Source of the DNA: Ilyonectria destructans
Lineage: Eukaryota > Ascomycota > Sordariomycetes > Hypocreales > Nectriaceae
Reading direction: 5' to 3'
Assembly (NCBI GenBank): GCA_020740775.1
Contig: JAHEWK010000021.1
Span: 868,001-932,000, forward strand
DNA length: 64,000 bases
In this document: piece by piece, positions 53,230 to 63,334 of the stretch
Layout: every line of letters begins with the position of its first letter
Numbering within the stretch: the stretch's first letter is position 1
Notes under the pieces: generated by a model
The model's input: only the letters and a program-made list of their open reading frames with translations
Told to the model about the DNA's origin: nothing
Database searches by the model: none
Position numbers and translations under genes: made by a program

Positions 53230-56200
53230 GTGCTAAGCTTCTGTCGAGGAAAGATATTAACGAATGCTTGTCTAATGGTCGCTGAATCCTACCCATTACG
53301 AAAGAGCTACCTCCTCGACTCCGGAGCATCAATACACATCTTCAGAGATACTACGCGGATGCATAACCTCAAGGCGGCCCCGATAGGAGACTTCCTATGG
53401 TCAGGAACAGAGCCAGTCCCAATCGACGGATACGGAGACGCAACAATCACCCTACGATCTGCTGACAGCTCACTGAGGACTCTCCGACTGTTTAATGTTG
53501 CCTTCTGCAGAGCCCTGACGTCGAACCTAGTCTCCTTTTCACAGCTGAGGAAACGGGGGTTCTGGTGGGACACAAGACCCGGCAACAACTGCCTGCGCAG
53601 GGCCGATGGCAGCCACCTTGGAGAGATCGAAGAGATCCACGGGCAACAGGTTCTGGAATACGTACACACCGACGAAGAGGAGTCGCCGGCCCCTCGGGCA
53701 CTACTCGCCGACTGCTCGCCAGCTCCACGCCGTGCCCGGAAGCACACCTCATGGACCCAGCGGAGGCCCCTCAAGGGGGATCCGAATATGTGGCATCAGC
53801 GACTCGGCCACCCAGGCCCCGATGCTCTCAGGCACCTTGCGAGCGCCGCTCGGGGCGTAAGGCTGAAGCTAGACGAACCCCAAGGCCCTCAAAGGATTAC
53901 AACAGTCGACTGTGATGCCTGCGGCGTAGCGAAGGCTCGCCGAGTAGTCCGCCGCGCTCCCCGAGAAGCCAACGCAAGAGCAGAGCCGGGAGAGCGAATT
54001 GCCCTAGACTTCCACCCGATGGAGCCCGGCTATGGAGGCTATACGTCAGTGTGGATTATGGTAGACCGAGCCTCCGGACATGCATGGGATTACTATGCTA
54101 CAGATCGGTCATCGCCTACGATTCGGGCCGCCCTCATGAGCTTTATTAAGATGATGGAAGTACAATACGGAGCTACGGTAAAGGTCTTCGAATGTGACAA
54201 CGAGCTCTCGACGATCCATCGCCAAGTGGCCGCCGAAATAGAGGCGATGGGGATCCGATGTGAGCCCTCTGCGCCGAACACTCAAGCCCAGAACGGGGGC
54301 GCAGAACGCATTGCAGCAGTGATCATCGAGAAAAGCCGTGCAATGCGAGCAGCAGCTAAGCTCCCAGCATACCTCTGGCCAGAGACTATCAAAGCGGCCA
54401 CATACCTCTACAACCGCTCGCCGAGCGCTCGCCGAGGTTGGAAGTCTCCCTACGAAGTGTTTCACTTACGATACCGTACCGACGGCACAGCGAAACCCGA
54501 TTTATCCCACCTACGAGTATACGGCTGTAAAGCTTTCACACTGACGGCAGACGCACAGCTCCGCCGTAACCGTCTCCAAAGGCAGGCTCCGCGAGCCTGG
54601 ATCGGGTTCCTCATAGGATATACATCAAGTAATTCCTTCCGAATCTGGAACCCGCTGTCAAAGGAAAGTAACCTCAAGAGACGTAACTTTCAATGAACAC
54701 CAGCTATTCGACGGGCACTTGAAGAGCCTTCGGGACGATTTGCTAAAAGAAGACTTAGAAGCGATACAGGAACGCATTCGAGAGCTGCTCGCAGCAACAG
54801 AGGAACCTCCACCGTGGTCATCACAGCTACCAGACGAGGAACCAGACGAAATCTCGCCTGACCCTAGTGGTCCAGAGCATGTAGAGGCCGGCGAGGAGCA
54901 AGCGAACACTCGCAGAGCACCCGCCGAGCAGTCTACCTATACTACCTCCAAGTTTGAGGTTCTTCCCACGCCTCCACAGTCACCCCCATCAGCCTTTTTC
55001 CACGCCTTGGCCGCTTGCCTAGACGTGGAGGGGCGGGGGCAGCAGGATGGTGATGATACCGGAGGAGCAAAGCTGCTGAGTGCTCGCCGAATCGTCCCCG
55101 AGAGGGTGACGCCTAGGACGTCATTTAAAGCTGCGTTCCTAGCGGGCAGCCTGCAAGGGCAAAAGTATTGCAGACGCTCCTATCGGACTAAGGAAGGTAG
55201 CCTGGCCAGCTCCTTACCGAAGCCAGTGGGGGGAAGCTCAACTCGCCCTCTTGACCACGCGTACGATGATATTTGCACGTACGGAGGGGAAAAACCCCTT
55301 GCGGAAAGGCCACTTGCCGGAACGCCCTGGCATTTGTTGGAGCGGCTTCCCAGCTCTCATGCTCAGATAGATGAACATCCGTATAGAGACCAGCTAATCG
55401 CAGCCGAAACCTCCCACCTTCGGAGCCATAAGGAAGCAGGCTCATGGGTTGAAGTAGCCAAGGCAGCAGCGAACGGTCGCCGAGTGCTCGGCTGCCACTG
55501 GGTATATACATACAAGCTCGACAAACATGGCCGCTTTGTTAAGATCAAGGCACGGTTGGTAATCCGTGGCGACCAGCAGCCGAAGGATGAACGAGATACC
55601 TACGCAGCTACCTTAGCTGGAATGTCCTTTCGAACCCTTGTAGCCCTAGCCAACCGCTTCGACTATGAGATGTTGCAATATGATGCAGTCAACGCCTTTG
55701 TACAGACCTTGACGAAGATATCTATATGGAAATGCCGACTGGATACCGAAAACCCGGCGTTGTCCTCAAGCTTCGCAAGGCCCTGTATGGCCTCAGACGG
55801 TCACCTCTCCTGTGGCAGCAGCACTTTGAGAAAGGCCTGCTTTCGCTGGGCTTTCGCCGAGTGCCCGGCGAGGACTGCTGCTGGCTACATGGAGAAATTG
55901 TCTTCTTCTTCTATGTGGATGACTGCGTTCTCTGTTACCCAAAGACCGTTGAAGGAAAAGCAATACAGCTAATTGAAGACCTCCAGAAACTCTACCACAT
56001 CGAAGGAGGCGCACCTCTTCACTGGTTCCTAGGCATCGAAGTTATCCGCGATCGAGCAACCCGCCGGCTCTGGCTTTCCCAGTCCGTATATATCGACAAG
56101 GCTCGTCGACTGCTCGCCGATTCCTCGCCGAATCCTAGGCATAACACTCCAATGGCACTCGAGGAGCTCCTTCCGTTTGACTGTAATACGACCCGCAACT

Positions 56201-57017
56201 TACCAACCTATACCAACGGAAGGTCGGAACTATCATGTACGCCGCGGTTATGACTCGACCGGATATCGCTTTCGCAGCAAGCAGGCTAGCACGATTCAAC
56301 CAGAACCCAGGCCCTAAACATCACGAGGCCGCGGACCGGGTCCTATGGTATCTCTTACGAACGCGGGGACTTTCCTTGCAATATGGAGCCGAGCCCAGCA
56401 GCGGAGATGACGGCCTTTCGGTGGCTTCTGATGCTAGTTTCGCCGACAACTCGCTGGACCGTCGGAGTTCACAGGCATTTGCTATGAGCCTCTTCGGCGG
56501 CATGACTTCTTGGAGAGCCAATAAGCAGGATACGGTAACAACATCAACAACAGAGGCCGAGTTGCTAGCCCTTTCACAAGCAGCTAAGGAAGCCCTCTTC
56601 GCAAGCCGTCTCATCTCGTCCCTACATATCGACCTACGGTCGCCGACTGCTCGGCGAGGAGTCGCCCCTCCTTCCCAAGTGACTATCCAATGCGACAATA
56701 AGCAGACTATTCGCCTAGTTAAGGAAGAGCTGATCAAGCTACGTACCAAGCTACGGCATGTCGATATACACAACCACTGGCTTCGGCAGGAAGTCACACA
56801 GGGCCGGATTGACGTTATCTACACACCATCAGCTAAACTGCTCGCTGATGGCTTCACAAAGAGCCTCCCACGAGAGGCCTTTGAGGCCTTCATTCAGCAA
56901 CTAAAGCTCGCTGACCTCTCGGCGAGACTGGCCCGAAACCGGAAACATGAATTGGAGGATGAGAAGGAAGCCCTAGTGATCCCAGAAGTCAGCCCAAAGG
57001 CTATGCCTTCGAGCTGA
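53230..57017 (+). pseudogene. Copia pol polyprotein with several frameshifts
   Basis: Protease active site YLLDSGASIHIF; GAG-pre-integrase MWHQRLGHPG and the C-x2-C of CDACGVAKARR; integrase core with LDFHPM, FECDNE and NGGAER supplying D, D and E. The frame shifts near 54690 to an acidic linker and the start of reverse transcriptase (VLGCHWVYTYKLDKHGRFVKIKARLV, LQYDAVNAF). It shifts near 55730 to the frame with LRKALYGLRRSPLLW and the catalytic FFFYVDDCVL, then near 56230 to RNase H (SDASFADNS, TTSTTEAELLAL, LADGFTKSL). At least three frame changes make it non-functional as read. Confidence 0.9.
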
Positions 57018-57024
57018 AGGGGCG

Positions 57025-57254
57025 TGTTGAATTGGTGGCATGTTGGAACACCAGGGCTCCAGGGAGTCACACGAGAAACAGGAGATTGTCAGGCGATTCG
57101 GAAGGGGCTCGCCGAGCCTTCGGCCGGCTGGCCCGTATTAGGAAGAAAAGGAAAGCAAGACCTCCCTGATAAAAAGGGGGGGAGCTACAGTGAACAGATA
57201 CACAATACACACACATGTTCAAGGTCATCATTTGGTCATACCAGCAATTCGACA
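57025..57254 (+). repeat. Copia 3' LTR
   Basis: 230 bp from TGTTGAATTGG to CAATTCGACA, preceded by a purine-rich GAAGGGGCG tract as expected for the polypurine primer. The right flank is GTATA. Confidence 0.88.
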
Positions 57255-57469
57255 GTATATCTGTCGACTAAAAGTGGGGGCCTGAGGTATCTGCACCAAT
57301 AGGCGGTCTCGACCCTGGAGGTCACTACGTGACCACCCGATCGGATGCTTTGTACATGATCCAATCTAACACATACAGGCACAGCCCCGTACACGCACAG
57401 CCGGTCTAATTAGTCAGCAATAGCACTATAAATCCCCCCCTTAAGTGCCCTAAGGGCCCTATAACAACA

Positions 57470-58154
57470 ATGGACCTCCCACCTCAACAGCTTTATACTT
57501 CGCAAGAAGATCTTCACTTAGATCTTATGATTTACGCAGCAGTTGGTGGCTATAAATTTATTATTCGCCGCTCACGTTCTGTTGAATTGGAGGCATGGAA
57601 TATCAGGGCTCCATGGTGTTACGTGTGGAATCGGGAGGCCTTCGGGCCCGAGTCGGCGGGGGCTCGCCGAGCCCTCGGCCGGTCAGGAAAGGCAGTAATC
57701 TCAGGGCCCCACTTATAGGCCCGGGGCGTAGTCCTAAGTTGACCGCCCCTGACAGCAAGAACAGATACACAATACACACACATGTTCAAGGTCATCAATT
57801 GGTCATACCAGCAATCCAACACGTTCATTTTGGCAAGGCTCTGAGCGACCTACTATTTTATATGCTTGCAATCGCTGGCGTCAAGGCTGCCAATTTTCAA
57901 TTCTAGCTAAAGAAGACTCTTACGGCTTGTGGCATCTCAAACATCGCACTGAAGCCCGATTTTCCTACCACAACCACGGGCCCCAGCAGCCCCGAGAGCA
58001 CCCCCGCCAGCAGCTACGAGAGCCCCAGCAGCCCCAAGAGCCCGAGCCGCAGGAGCCGCTGGAAAAGAAATTACCTACCTGTAGCAAATGTCATATAGAA
58101 GGCCATAGAAGGGGTGCAAAATGCTGTATTTTACGTGGTCAAGATAGCCTATAA
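57470..58154 (+). pseudogene. MULE transposase ends without catalytic core
   Basis: It starts MDLPPQQLYTSQEDLHLDL and runs to IIRRSRS, the usual N-terminal segment of fungal MULE transposases, where the solo LTR is inserted. In the same frame after the LTR it continues with YACNRWRQGCQF, WHLKHRT and YHNHGPQ. These supply the C-x5-C and H-x-H ligands of a WRKY-GCM1/FAR1-type zinc domain. A Pro/Gln/Glu-rich linker leads straight to CSKCHIEGHRRGAKCC, the C-terminal zinc knuckle, and a stop at 58152. The whole DDE and SWIM region normally between them is absent. Without the LTR the product would be about 145 residues. Confidence 0.7.
57580..57821 (+). repeat. Solo copia LTR with perfect 5-bp duplication
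   Basis: 242 bp, TGTTGAATTGG to GCAATCCAACA, flanked by CGTTC at 57575-57579 and 57822-57826. It is a diverged relative of the LTR at 57025-57254, sharing GGCTCGCCGAGCC and the last ~70 bp. Confidence 0.92.
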
Positions 58155-58354
58155 ATACAGGGCCCTTAGGGCACTTAGGGGGGGATTTATAGTGCTATTG
58201 CTGACTAATTAGACCAGCTGTGCGTGTACGGGGCTGCCTGGCCTGCGACATTAGCTCTAAGTTGAGAAAATTTTCGCCTACACTAGTCAGTTTAGTCTAG
58301 AATCCAGCCACCTGCCGCCACTACCTTCTTTACCTCGGCCTGTTTTTAGCGTTA

Positions 58355-58455
58355 CCGGTATGAGCTGGTATACCGGTAATACCATGGTATTGAGATTTCC
58401 TCAAACCATACCAGGTCTTGGCGGTATATACCATACCAATACCAACTCATACCGG
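58355..58455. repeat. Foldback (MITE-like) element
   Basis: CCGGTATGAGCTGGTAT at 58355-58371 and its inverse ATACCAACTCATACCGG at 58439-58455 (16/17 match) enclose further ACC/GGT-rich inverted words, including the palindrome AATACCATGGTATT at 58378-58391. Confidence 0.75.
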
Positions 58456-58835
58456 ACCATTCCGATCACTGATAGTACGTCCACTTCTGGCTTCTATTGA
58501 CACTCTTACAGCGTTGACTCGTTTGGCTGGAGGCAGCCTGAGACAGCCAGCCTCTCAGGAAGGTTTATTCGCGCTCCGTCCAAGTTGGGGAGCTTTGTCT
58601 ATGAATGGCGTCTTTCCTCTCGCATTGTACTGTACCTCCCTGCTCATTCTATAAATATTATCCTGACCCCTATTTAGCTCCCTTGACACAATCGGGCTTC
58701 TTTGTCGCGATGTTGACATTCTTCACAAAGTGACGGCAGCTTGGCTGAGTGGTAAATCATGCTCGGAAGAATACGTACGCCAATTTTCCTTATTTTTCCT
58801 CAATTCACAATCTATGCCAAACTTCCAGAGGTCAC

Positions 58836-59670
58836 TTACTAATTCGAGCACGGGAAGAATGTAACCAAGATCACTGTCCTCTCTGACTTTGAGTATGGAC
58901 TCGGCCATGCTGAGTGTCTTTTTGATAAATTTGTCTTGTGTTTAGAAGAGGCAACTGATGTCAAAAGCACAAGAATAAATCTGAGTGACAATTGGAAAGA
59001 GGCAAATCCTTCGTATGATGGCAAGCTCTCCATCTGTTTTTCAATTATAGTTCTAACGACTACCAGGAACGAGGCAGAGGAATCGACCGCAGATGAACAA
59101 AAGGCTGCCCTAGAGCGTAGGGAAGTATTCAAAGCTTGGTTCCTTGGCTCCGTTTTAGCCGCAGGTGTTTCTGAAGAGCTCACCACCATCATTGTCGCCC
59201 CCATCTCAGATGAGGGGCCGAAATATCGCGACGAGTATAAAGAGTATGAAGCCCCTCTGGGCAATTCTTTGCTCCAAGTTAACTGTTATAATGAAGAAGC
59301 CCTTGGATGGGAGGTAACGGATTTCACCGCAACTTTATTTCCTCACTTACCGGCTGCCCCGAGGTTGTTGTTCCCAGTGAGTAAACCCTCGACAGCACGT
59401 TAGACCTTATTAACGGATATGATTCATAGTCGGCCAGATACCCTATACATCCCGCGTCACTAAGCGACAAGAGTTTCTGCCAATCGTGGTTGCGACTCTA
59501 GGGCCTCATGGTAAGGTTCTGTAACTCGTAGTATGGCATATACCTAACCCTCCCTAGGTACAGATATTGCCCTGACAAAGTTCGTAGTAGACGTGCTTCG
59601 CAAGTCAGGCATGCAGACTTCGGTTAGCACGGGAACAGAAGCTTTTCCACAAACCGGTGAAGCTTGTTGA
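58836..59670 (+). pseudogene. C-terminal part of an Arp1-like amidase
   Basis: Exons up to 59378, 59436-59510 and 59558-59670. Intron A (57 nt) has GTGAGT, TATTAAC and GGCCAG. Intron B (47 nt) has GTAAGG, CCTAAC and CCCTAG. The protein has ERREVFKAWFLGSVL, DEGPKYRDEY, PYTSRVTKRQEFLPIVVATL and GPHGTDIALTKFVVDVLR, the order seen at the C-terminus of fungal amidase-signature proteins of the Arp1-like group. The Ser-Ser-Lys catalytic region lies far upstream in such enzymes and is absent here; the sequence before 58830 has stops. It is therefore a 5'-deleted gene. Confidence 0.7.
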
Positions 59671-60163
59671 ACTCACTTCTCGCGGTACTTATACTGGACT
59701 TGCAATGATGGATTTGACTAGACCTTCGTGGGAACGGCTCAGCTACTAGATCAAGTGGATGGGAAATTCTCAGTCTGAGCACGTCAACCCAGCTCCCTTG
59801 TATAGAATTGAACAATCTGTCACTGGACTTCTGGAATATAAGATCTTCTCCGACTCCTAGCCTTTTGTGGGCTATTCAAAGGGTCAATGTCTAGCGCTAA
59901 ATATTATTATACGTGGCGTCTTGATTTTGTATTCTAGCACAGCCAGATAGGCCCGTTTCAGGCGTTCCCGGAGCCTCGGCCGGTGTTTTTCATCAAGTCG
60001 TAGAGCTGTGGTTCGTCCCAAGGCTGCAACGGGCCCGTCTCTCTCTGACAGACATGAGTAGAAGCCGCTCTGTGGAACATAGATCAGAAGTAGCCGTAAC
60101 GCAAACCTTACATATGCACTCCAGTTCTCCCCGTTATTGAGATTTTGGCTATACAAATAGCAC
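59671..60163. other. No supported plus-strand gene; uncertain minus frame
   Basis: A minus-strand frame (60351-59884) contains a hydrophilic helical stretch (LRLDEKHRPRLRERLKRAYLAVLEYKI) that recalls helical N-terminal domains of fungal NLR-type proteins. I cannot support an assignment. Confidence 0.3.
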
Positions 60164-60774
60164 ATGTACCCCACAATGATAGGTAGGCTTCTGCTACTTC
60201 TTGGACTATACCATACAGTGTCGGCAAGCGAAACACAGAGTAGCAGCATAAAACCACACGAACAGTACTCGTCTTCTGTTGGCGTCCTTGGCTGTAAAAT
60301 TGATACGAATCGAGTGGCGTATTGGCCTGGCCCAGTTGATTGTAACAGCATTTGTATAAAGGTGTCTTATGGTGGCCGTACTCTCCATTTGCTCCACATC
60401 GACACTCGGACGGCAGTTACGACATATCTTACGACGCCTGGAACTACTTGGCATTTGGCACCTCAGCTGTCGATGACCCTCATGAAGGTGGGGGGATCTT
60501 GATGGAACATGAGTACGTCTCTCCCACCGAGTGTCATCATTTACTTGATTCTGGGCTGCTACCGCTTTCGGCCGCAACCAGGATGAATTACTTGGTTCCT
60601 TGTCTCGAACAACCAGACAGCTGGGTAGCAAATAATCATCAACTCTTCAACATCTACGATTCGAGCTGCAAATACGGTTGGGACGAGACGTGCACACTTG
60701 ACTTGGCTATCAGTAACCAAGCATGCTGTCCTCACATGTTAGGCTCGCGGGATACGTGGAGGGTCTGCCAGTAA
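60164..60774 (+). pseudogene. Secreted cysteine-containing protein with one frameshift
   Basis: The N-terminal frame (from 60164, or ATG 60176) begins with a signal peptide (GRLLLLLGLYHTVSA). It continues with GVLGCKIDTNRVAYWPG and NSICIKVSYGGRTLHLLHID. One base is lost near 60405, and the sense continues in the frame of 60352-60774 with YDISYDAWNYLAFGTSA, SWVANNHQLFNIYDSSC and CTLDLAISNQACCPHM. The order matches a family of small secreted fungal proteins of unknown function that I have seen only as hypotheticals. Cysteines are in the mature part. A single indel breaks it. Confidence 0.6.
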
Positions 60775-61524
60775 TGAATATCGCTTATGGTACCGGTGAA
60801 CTAGTGGCTGCTTAGTGAAGGTAGTGAACTAGCCGGGAGTTGGTGTTTATTACGGTTATTCTCGAGAGACGCGATATTTGTACAAGGACTCACGCCTAGA
60901 GCATGGCCTTCCTCTGTGCCCCATCAAGAAAAATGAAATAGAGACGTACAAACTAGTAATAAAACAGGTTTAGGGCTTGGAATATCATCAATACTAGCAA
61001 TGGAAAACTTCCTCAAGCACATTTTATTTAGCTACACTAATGAACTATTGAACGCGAGGTACCTCCATTCCTCAACGGGAATGGCAGATGGAAATGGAAG
61101 GCGAAGCGATATTTGGAATACAGGAGTGCGCCCCTTGACTTGGCCATCAGGCTTTGTGTATCGGACTGTAACTATCAAACTACCGGTTAGACCGTATAAA
61201 AGGGAATATACACTCCACTGATGCGTAGTGCAATACCAGATTATACTCCATGCTATAGTAACAATTTTCTACCTGATAGGATTTTGAAAGGGCAGAGTCG
61301 CCTGCACTTCTTACAAGTCCATAATAACTGGATCTTCCCAAGAAACCGACTTGGGAATGCATGTTGTGCACCTAGCACACATGAAATGCGTCATGACATA
61401 CCCTAGCATTCCCCCGCCCTCTGGGGTTTTCTGGTGGAACAGATCAGGCCAGCCGTTCTGTGTCTCGGGCCATGCAAAAAACTTGATGGTTGCGCATCGG
61501 TTGTCGGAGGAGAGTCTATGTGTG
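60775..61524. other. No gene seen
   Basis: Short frames only. The left part is AT-rich. A frame on the minus strand at 61420-61524 (SSDNRCATIKFFAWPETQNG) may be a displaced continuation of the gene to its right. Confidence 0.4.
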
Positions 61525-61953
61525 TCAGCAGATGCTATCCCTTCCTGTCACATGAACATACATGGACATTCGGCAGATTACACCAGGCTCTAAAAAGACG
61601 GAACCCACGTGGCCAGCGAGCTCGGGGCCTAGTTTAGAACATGTGTAGTCGAGGTCGGGATAGTACGCGAAGCATGGCGGACCCCAGTCTTCATCTCGGC
61701 AAAAGTAGACCTGACATACCTCACTGTTAACAAAGAACCCGAGAATCTGGAGCTATGATACCCATACCATTCCGGTATACCTCTCATCGGGATTAGGGTG
61801 TGTAGGAGTGGTTCCTAAGCGAGATTTGAGCTCCTCCGGGTCGATGACATCATTTCGGGGGAGAGCACAGGCTTCCCACGGGCTGATGGAGGCGGCAAGA
61901 CAAAGATGGAGGCAAATGGGTACCGGTAAAACAAGAGAAATGGTGAGCTTCAT
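61525..61953 (-). CDS. Candidate small secreted cysteine-rich protein
   Basis: The ATG at 61953 starts a signal peptide (MKLTISLVLPVPICLHLCLA) followed by PWEACALPRNDVIDPEELK. The frame stops at 61753. A GTATGG donor-like site there and CTCCAG further on would allow joining to a second segment with VYFCRDEDWGPPCFAYYP, TCSKLGPELAGHVGSVF and a stop at 61525. Paired cysteines and the 'YFC-x4-W' pattern resemble small secreted fungal effectors. The exon junction is my inference and the 3' end may be frameshifted. The role is unknown. Confidence 0.45.
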
Positions 61954-62986
61954 GATTATTGTCGATGGCTTTGAATACCGCCTACGTGTAGTTTCTGTTT
62001 TATTGTCAATGGTGGCTTGAGATAATCTTCGACCTCGAACTGAGGCCTTTATACTGGGGATTCGAACAGAGGTGATTGCATGAAGGTTGATCCTTTTCTC
62101 ATCGCATGGATGATGGACCATATAGAAATCCTCCTGCTGGTGAAGTGGGGTCGCGATGAACACGGCCATATGCGTCGCTCCCGCAACTGGAGCCAGCTTT
62201 GGTGACATATGCATCATACAAGATCTTAGCACGCCGTGGGGGGGCCAAATCTATCGGGTAATCACACCCCAGGCTACTGTATCACTCGTGTACTGTAACG
62301 TCGCCCCGGTGAGCTCTCATCCTCTTCATCTTGTTCCTGCAGTTCTTTCCTCCCTCTCTCTCCCTCCTGCTCCGGCCGACTTGTAATTTCATCCGCCCAT
62401 AAAAATGCGCTGCACCGGTCTACCCCCTTCACAATTTCCTACGTGTGTTGCCAAAACTCCAATACGAGCCACATATACCACACTAGCAACTCACTCAATT
62501 CCCGTGGCAAGGATCGTTGAATTACCTTGACGTGTCCCGTCCTTCGGAAGCCCTTGTGGTACAGCGTGACGAAAAATACCATCGAGCCGTATGCATATAT
62601 GTTGCGTAAACCCCCATTCACCGTATTGCACCTTCGGATCCTTCTTTACAGATATCTACCCCAATCCTAACAGACGGCCCGTCCGGACCCGCAGACAGCC
62701 CCTCAGGGCAACCTAGGCTAGCAGCCTACCTTCTCTTTATTCTAGATACTGCAGAGCCTAGGGTCTAGGCTCTAGGTCTTTCAGACTGACACAGACCGGG
62801 CACGAGCTCGAATGGAGGAGCCAACGGACACGGCTACCATATCAATTTCCCTTCTAAGGTTTGATTCGCAGGATATCCATCTGGATAGTCTATTAGATAG
62901 TCTCCAGCGCGCCACATACCCCAGGGGAGGTCTGGGGCACCTTGCGCCCCCTTTGGCGTTAAATATACTACTACTACTAGTAGTCT
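61954..62986. other. No gene seen; short CTA repeats
   Basis: It contains a (CTA)n patch at about 62966-62980 and GCCTAGGGTCTAGG-type words near 62758. The minus-strand TPR frame runs into it but loses its repeat pattern at about 62985, suggesting an insertion or deletion point. Confidence 0.4.
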
Positions 62987-63125
62987 TGCTTGTCTCCATC
63001 ACTTGCACCTCTAGCTTCTCTGCCTCGTCCCATCGGCCCTGCTTCCTGTATGTTGATGCAAGATTGCCCATGCTGGTCAGCGTTTCCGGATGATCAGCTC
63101 CTAGTTTCGCCTTGTACAGGAGGAG
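62987..63125 (-). pseudogene. Tetratricopeptide repeat fragment of NLR type
   Basis: The minus strand encodes YKAKLGADHPETLTSMGNL, then ASTYRKQGRWDEAEKLEVQV and MET. This is one kinesin-light-chain-type TPR unit as found in tandem at the C-terminus of fungal NACHT/NB-ARC receptors. Only a little over one repeat is left. Confidence 0.75.
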
Positions 63126-63334
63126 TATCGGATACTAGTGTGCAGGCTCTGCTATTCTGGTATTCAACTGCAGGCTAGAATCGAACGGCATTTCCGCAAT
63201 CAACACCAACTCATGGGGCAAGCGTTGAACGATATCAAGGACTATTTCGGGACCCGAAAGGTCGATAATTAATCGCATGTGGTCATCCCCTAGGACGGGT
63301 CTGAGGCGATCGATGCGCTCAGGGTGTTTGATGG
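63126..63334. other. Uncertain minus-strand frame
   Basis: The frame 63350-63135 (LRPVLGDDHMRLIIDLSGPE) lies between the TPR scrap and the OrsD-like gene. No domain recognised. Confidence 0.3.

Larger units (their letters stand above)
46073..57254 (+). mobile_element. Ty1/copia retrotransposon, 5' LTR split by a nested element
   Basis: The internal region (52443-57024) encodes gag, protease, integrase, reverse transcriptase and RNase H in copia order, with a 3' LTR at 57025-57254. The 5' LTR survives as 46073-46104 (TCGCCGAGCC...CCCGTATTA) plus 52338-52442. These are the two halves of sequence contiguous in the 3' LTR, separated by the pogo-like element at 46105-52335. The outermost part of the 5' LTR, left of 46073, is missing or replaced, so a target duplication cannot be checked. 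Confidence 0.85.
57376..58240 (+). mobile_element. MULE-like deletion derivative with ~85-bp TIRs
   Basis: The left end (CAGGCACAGCCCCGTACACGC... to CCTAAGGGCCCTATA) and right end (58150-58240) are inverted copies with a few differences. They share GGTCTAATTAGTCAGCAATAGC and ACTATAAATCCCCCCC. The element encodes only the two ends of a MULE-type transposase and is interrupted by a solo LTR. I did not find a convincing 8-10 bp target duplication outside the TIRs. Confidence 0.75.
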
